Positions 6,517-9,567 of a stretch of DNA of 9,567 bases are shown here, piece by piece. Position numbers and translations under genes: made by a program. A model generated the notes under the pieces. That model was given only the letters and a program-made list of their open reading frames with translations, was not told the DNA's origin and made no database searches. Each line of letters begins with the position of its first letter. Position 1 is the stretch's first letter. Source of the DNA: Candidatus Cellulosilyticum pullistercoris (lineage in GTDB: Bacteria > Bacillota > Clostridia > Lachnospirales > Cellulosilyticaceae); contig JAHLFQ010000013.1 in NCBI GenBank assembly GCA_018883705.1, positions 1 through 9,567 of the forward strand, read 5' to 3'.

Positions 6517-6528
6517 TTACTATAGTAA
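6517..6528. promoter_or_regulatory. 12-bp perfect palindrome at the yhaM transcription start
   Basis: TTACTATAGTAA is a perfect inverted repeat abutting the -10 box on its downstream side, overlapping a second dyad (ATAGTA-T-TACTAT on the minus strand) that covers the -10 itself. A protein bound here would block the promoter. The related htrA promoter keeps TTAC and TAA at these positions but is not fully palindromic. No binder can be named. Confidence 0.35.
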
Positions 6529-6556
6529 TACTATCAAATCTTCCTCGGATTTTCAA
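6528..6556 (-). promoter_or_regulatory. Predicted promoter of the yhaM-rlmD operon
   Basis: Minus strand: TTGAAA (6556-6551), 17-base spacer, TAGTAT (6533-6528), with a TGA directly before the -10 giving an extended -10. The transcript would start near 6521, about 22 bases before the yhaM start codon. The same arrangement and much of the same sequence occur in front of htrA. Confidence 0.75.
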
Positions 6557-6587
6557 CGTTTCCATAAAGTTTTGACTTAGATATGAC

Positions 6588-6633
6588 AAAAAAAGGAAAG
6601 GAATATGCCTTGTGGGCTTCTCTTCCTTTCCTT
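6588..6633 (-). terminator. Rho-independent terminator after htrA
   Basis: Minus strand: an 11-bp perfect stem AAGGAAAGGAA (6633-6623) with TTCCTTTCCTT (6603-6593), a loop containing a small inner GCC/GGC helix, and a run of seven T (6594-6588). It begins 14 bases past the htrA stop and separates htrA from the yhaM promoter. Confidence 0.9.
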
Positions 6634-6647
6634 GTCTTCATCACTTT

Positions 6648-7997
6648 TTAAGATTCAGGCATCTCTTTGAGCTCTAATTTAAAGGTTTTTTGTGTATTAT
6701 TACGGATCACTTTTACCTCAACTAAGTCTCCAACACGTTTTTCAGCAATTAATGCTTTAAGTTGAGTCATGCTCGTAATCATTTCTCCCTCAAACTGAAT
6801 GAGTACATCTTTAGCTTCTATTCCAGCTAAATCTGCACTACCACCTTTCATAACACTTTCTATATAAATGCCAATAGGTAAATCGTAAAGGCTTGCACTA
6901 CTGCTAGACACCTCTATCCCTGTAATACCTAACCCCGGTCTTAGTACACTACCATTCTCCATTAAATCTGCTACAACTTCTTTCACTTTATTAATAGGGA
7001 TAGAAAATCCGATGCCTTCAGTATTCACTGTCTTAGCTACATTCATGCCAATTACCTCACCCGAAGGACCTACCAATGCACCTCCACTATTTCCTGGATT
7101 AATCGCTGCATCCGTCTGAATCACCTTCATGGTATGACCAGAAATTGTAATATTGCGTTCTACTGCACTAATAATTCCTGTTGTTACTGTGTTATTTAAA
7201 GCCTCTGTAGCTGGTGTTCCAATAGCAATGGCAAGTTGCCCTACTTCTATACGATCACTGTCTCCTAATGGTGCAATATGAATACTTGCTTTTGTCTCCT
7301 CTGGTAACTTGGCTTTTTGTACTTTCACCACCGCAATATCATTAACACTATCTTTTCCTACAAGTTTAGCTTCTGTTTTAATATCCCCAACAAAGTTAAC
7401 CGCTAAGCTATCTGCGCCCTCTACGACATGACTATTCGTCATAATATAATAGTATTCATCATCTTCACTGAAAATAATACCTGAACCGAGTCCAGTTACA
7501 ATCCCTTCTTCCGTAGAATAGAAGATATTTAGCTCTGAACTCACTTTCTTATTATTGTAGACAGATACTACTGAGGGCCCTATACTTTTTGCAATGTTTA
7601 CAATACTACTATCACTCTCAGGTGGTAAAACACTATTTGTATAAGGCACTAATGTACTCTGCCCTTCCAAAGTATACGTTTGTTCTTTTCCACTAATCTG
7701 TTTGTTCATTAACTTCTTATAGTACGCGGAGTTAAAGGGGGCAATACATGAAAATCCAATACCAATCCCTAAACCTGTACATAAACTCGCTACAGCAATT
7801 CCAGCGATCCATTGTTTAAATGGCCTGCCTGTTTTTTCTATTTGTTCCTTTGGCTCTTCTAATGGAGACTCTGTTTCTTGTGTTGTATGATCATCTAGCT
7901 TCTCGGCTATTTCTTCTCTTTCTTCTTTAAGCTGGCTCTCCCCCTCTAGATTCTCTAGCAGATTTTCCAATTCTTTTTCATTTTCTTCTTGATTCAT
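6648..7997 (-). CDS. htrA: Membrane-anchored HtrA/DegP-type serine protease with PDZ domain
   Basis: 449-residue S1C protease that degrades or refolds damaged proteins on the outer face of the cell membrane. Order: an acidic, Glu-rich cytoplasmic N-terminus (1-60), one membrane helix (63-86, WIAGIAVASLCTGLGIGIGF), a linker, the trypsin-like domain (about 131-345) with triad His190 (TNSHVVEGA), Asp220 (SVNDIAVV) and Ser304 (NPGNSGGAL), then one PDZ domain (about 350-440) for substrate recognition. One PDZ and an uncleaved anchor are typical of Gram-positive HtrA. The start at 7997 is chosen because GGGAGG at 8009-8004 stands six bases before it; the longer frame from 8084 would start upstream of the promoter. 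Own promoter and terminator make it monocistronic. Control by the upstream sensor kinase is possible, since htrA genes often answer to envelope-stress two-component systems, but no regulator gene is visible. Confidence 0.96.
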   Translation of the reverse strand: MNQEENEKELENLLENLEGESQLKEEREEIAEKLDDHTTQETESPLEEPKEQIEKTGRPFKQWIAGIAVASLCTGLGIGIGFSCIAPFNSAYYKKLMNKQISGKEQTYTLEGQSTLVPYTNSVLPPESDSSIVNIAKSIGPSVVSVYNNKKVSSELNIFYSTEEGIVTGLGSGIIFSEDDEYYYIMTNSHVVEGADSLAVNFVGDIKTEAKLVGKDSVNDIAVVKVQKAKLPEETKASIHIAPLGDSDRIEVGQLAIAIGTPATEALNNTVTTGIISAVERNITISGHTMKVIQTDAAINPGNSGGALVGPSGEVIGMNVAKTVNTEGIGFSIPINKVKEVVADLMENGSVLRPGLGITGIEVSSSSASLYDLPIGIYIESVMKGGSADLAGIEAKDVLIQFEGEMITSMTQLKALIAEKRVGDLVEVKVIRNNTQKTFKLELKEMPES

Positions 7998-8037
7998 ACT
8001 GAGCCTCCCATAATACAAACTATTCTTTATTAATGTA

Positions 8038-8066
8038 ATCGTATCAAATCCACCTATATATTTCAA
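8038..8066 (-). promoter_or_regulatory. Predicted htrA promoter
   Basis: Minus strand: TTGAAA (8066-8061), 17-base spacer, TACGAT (8043-8038), with TGA immediately before the -10. The start point would be near 8031, leaving a leader of about 34 bases before ATG 7997. It lies after the terminator of the kinase gene. It shares 32 of 44 bases with the yhaM promoter region. Confidence 0.75.
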
Positions 8067-8101
8067 GCCTATCCCCTTAAACATACCTTATAGGCATATA
8101 A

Positions 8102-8137
8102 AAAAAGACAGATTGCCTATTTACAATCTATCTTTTT
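8102..8137 (-). terminator. Rho-independent terminator after the sensor kinase gene
   Basis: Minus strand: a 14-bp stem (8137-8124 with 8115-8102), fully paired with one G-T wobble, an eight-base loop, and a T run at 8106-8101 that is partly inside the stem. Because the 5' arm begins with five A, it could also act on the plus strand. It begins about 30 bases after the kinase stop. Confidence 0.85.
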
Positions 8138-8167
8138 ATAGTTTATCACCATATCTCATTTATGGCC

Positions 8168-9567
8168 TTATTGTGCTTGTGTTAGTGAGAAGTAAAACTC
8201 CACATATTCTCCTTCTTTAGAGTGTACGCCAATCACTTCTTCATGCTTTTTAATAATCTCCTTGACTATAACTAATCCTAAGCCTACACCCTTTCTATCT
8301 TGCCCTCTAGAGCTATCTGCCTTATAGAAGCGTTCCCAAATCAGTTTTTGTTGTTCTTCCGGTATAGCTGGTCCATTATTTAAAATACTTACCCAAACCT
8401 TATTTTGCTTAAAGGTGGTACGAACAATAATGTGTCCTCCCTCATTTACAAATTTAAAAGCATTATCAAGTAAATTTTGAACCACTCTATTAATACCGCC
8501 CATTTCACCCATTACCCAACCATGTTGTAAATCTAGCTCTTTAGAAATACTGATATGCTTCTCTTTCATACGATTCTCAAGACTTAATAATGCTTTATCA
8601 ATCATTTGATTGATATTAAAATTTACTTTTTCAATAGGCTTGGTCCCCTCTTGCATTTGATTTAAGTCCAAGATTGTATTAGTCATTGTAATTAGTCTTT
8701 GCGTTTCACTTAAAACAATTTTTAAATACTTTTCTTGATGGGCAACATCTATCGTTCCATCTAAAATAGCCGTTACAAATCCTTGAATAGAAGTAAGAGG
8801 CGAACGAAGGTCATGAGAAATATTGGCTATAAAACCTCTTCTATTTTCTTCAATTTTATCAAGTTCTTCTGCCATATGATTAAGAGAAAGACCTAGTTCT
8901 GCAATCTCATCATTCCCTTTAACATCAATTCGCTTATTAAATTGTCCACTTGCAATGGTTTTTGCCACACTATTCATCTCTTTAAGTGGTTTTGTCATTT
9001 GCTTAGAGATGGTATAAATCCAAATAAAAACAATGCTCCCTATAAATCCAACCACATTCAAAATGAGATTCCTTACTTCATCTATTGTTTGTAAAATATA
9101 TGGCATTGGTGTATGAATAAACAAAGCATATTGCGTTGTATTATTCATAGTAATTGGGTATCCAATAGTCAGTACAGGTGTAGAAAAACTTTCATTGAAA
9201 CCATTTTCAAATCCAATAACGCTTCCTTCTAATACTTCTTGTATAATACTTTGATCCGCCAGACCTTTACTTATTAAAGAAATACTATCCTCAGTTATAA
9301 TATAACCATTGCCCTCTTGGTCTATAATCCATGTCGTAGCTTGCATATAGCTATTCATGATCTGAACTCGGCTAATAATTTGGTTAAGCGCTTCTTCTTT
9401 AGATGTACTATAAGTTCCTGCCTTATAGTATTCATTGGCAATATTTTTTGCCTGATTAATCATAATATCTTGCGTATACTTAACAAAATAAGATTGAAAA
9501 GATTGGGTAAAAGTCACAAACAGTACGACAAGCATGATTACTAATATACTAATATATACACTAACTA
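8168..9567 (-). CDS. Two-component sensor histidine kinase, 5' end outside window
   Basis: Membrane sensor kinase of the HisKA class. Numbered from ATG 9535: membrane helix 1 (about 1-10), extracellular sensor domain (about 20-155), membrane helix 2 (about 157-176), HAMP (178-228, TKPLKEMNSVAKTIASGQF), HisKA with phospho-acceptor His241 in SHDLRSPL, and the ATPase domain with N box NLLDNAFKF (354-362), G1-like LNNGPAIP (385-392), F box WERFYKADSSR (400-410) and G2 GVGLGL (416-421). The reading frame stays open upstream of 9535 to the edge and adds hydrophobic residues (VSVYISILVI) that complete helix 1, so the true start lies outside and ATG 9535 is probably internal. The usual G1 Asp is Asn386, also common in clostridial kinases of this type. 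The layout resembles WalK/ResE-like kinases, usually encoded after their response regulator, which would lie beyond the edge. Signal unknown. Confidence 0.93.
   Translation of the reverse strand, partial: VSVYISILVIMLVVLFVTFTQSFQSYFVKYTQDIMINQAKNIANEYYKAGTYSTSKEEALNQIISRVQIMNSYMQATTWIIDQEGNGYIITEDSISLISKGLADQSIIQEVLEGSVIGFENGFNESFSTPVLTIGYPITMNNTTQYALFIHTPMPYILQTIDEVRNLILNVVGFIGSIVFIWIYTISKQMTKPLKEMNSVAKTIASGQFNKRIDVKGNDEIAELGLSLNHMAEELDKIEENRRGFIANISHDLRSPLTSIQGFVTAILDGTIDVAHQEKYLKIVLSETQRLITMTNTILDLNQMQEGTKPIEKVNFNINQMIDKALLSLENRMKEKHISISKELDLQHGWVMGEMGGINRVVQNLLDNAFKFVNEGGHIIVRTTFKQNKVWVSILNNGPAIPEEQQKLIWERFYKADSSRGQDRKGVGLGLVIVKEIIKKHEEVIGVHSKEGEYVEFYFSLTQAQ

Noticed and set aside
8012..8036. 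Alternative htrA promoter TTACAT with TATTAT at 17-base spacing
   Set aside because: It would place the transcript start on the ribosome binding site or start codon, leaving almost no leader. The upstream TTGAAA/TACGAT pair fits better and is shared with yhaM.
7998..8084. Longer htrA start at 8084, adding 29 residues
   Set aside because: The added codons run through the predicted promoter and leader, and ATG 7997 has GGGAGG at ideal spacing. The same reasoning rejects 6589 for yhaM and 2871 for the XRE gene.
8375..8400. Sensor kinase as inactive because the G1 box has Asn instead of Asp
   Set aside because: The phospho-acceptor His, N box, F box and G2 box are all intact, and the Asn variant is common in clostridial kinases of this kind, so it does not show loss of function.

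Overview
The window suggests a low-GC Gram-positive bacterium, most likely a clostridial Firmicute near Lachnospirales. The evidence is purine-rich Shine-Dalgarno sites, TTGAAA/TATAAT-like promoters, Lys/Glu/Ile-rich proteins, a YhaM-type exonuclease and an HtrA with an N-terminal membrane anchor. This is judged from protein style, not from a database match. Every convincing gene lies on the minus strand, so transcription runs from high to low coordinates.

Right part (about 9567 to 2948) looks like AT-rich core chromosome. It holds a two-component sensor kinase (5' end outside the window) with its own terminator, then htrA with its own promoter and terminator, then an operon of yhaM, two halves of a membrane-associated Cas4/RecB-like nuclease, an unrecognised 53-residue gene and rlmD. 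Genes in this operon overlap by 1, 4 or 13 bases or lie a few bases apart, so translational coupling is likely. The htrA and yhaM promoters are near-copies of each other (32 of 44 bases identical without gaps), which points to shared control.

Left part (about 3350 to 1) is more GC-rich: about 48% by hand count in 3061-3240 against about 35% in 3361-3600. It holds the last ~100 codons of rlmD, including a C-terminal extension, a terminator, and a type I restriction-modification operon: a small XRE regulator, hsdM, and hsdS running off the edge. The composition step inside rlmD, near its conserved HTTHVETV segment, suggests foreign DNA joined to the chromosome there and supplied a replacement 3' end for rlmD.

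Points most worth a second look: (1) the Cas4-like nuclease is split so that one polypeptide carries the first cluster Cys and the active-site His, while the next carries Asp, Glu-x-Lys, the Gln motif and the remaining Cys residues, each half with one membrane segment; (2) hsdS is open to the window edge and its second recognition domain runs into a tail that looks like the C-terminus of a small helix-turn-helix protein; (3) the paired htrA/yhaM promoters; (4) the mosaic rlmD. No tRNA, rRNA, CRISPR array, insertion sequence or recombinase gene was seen.
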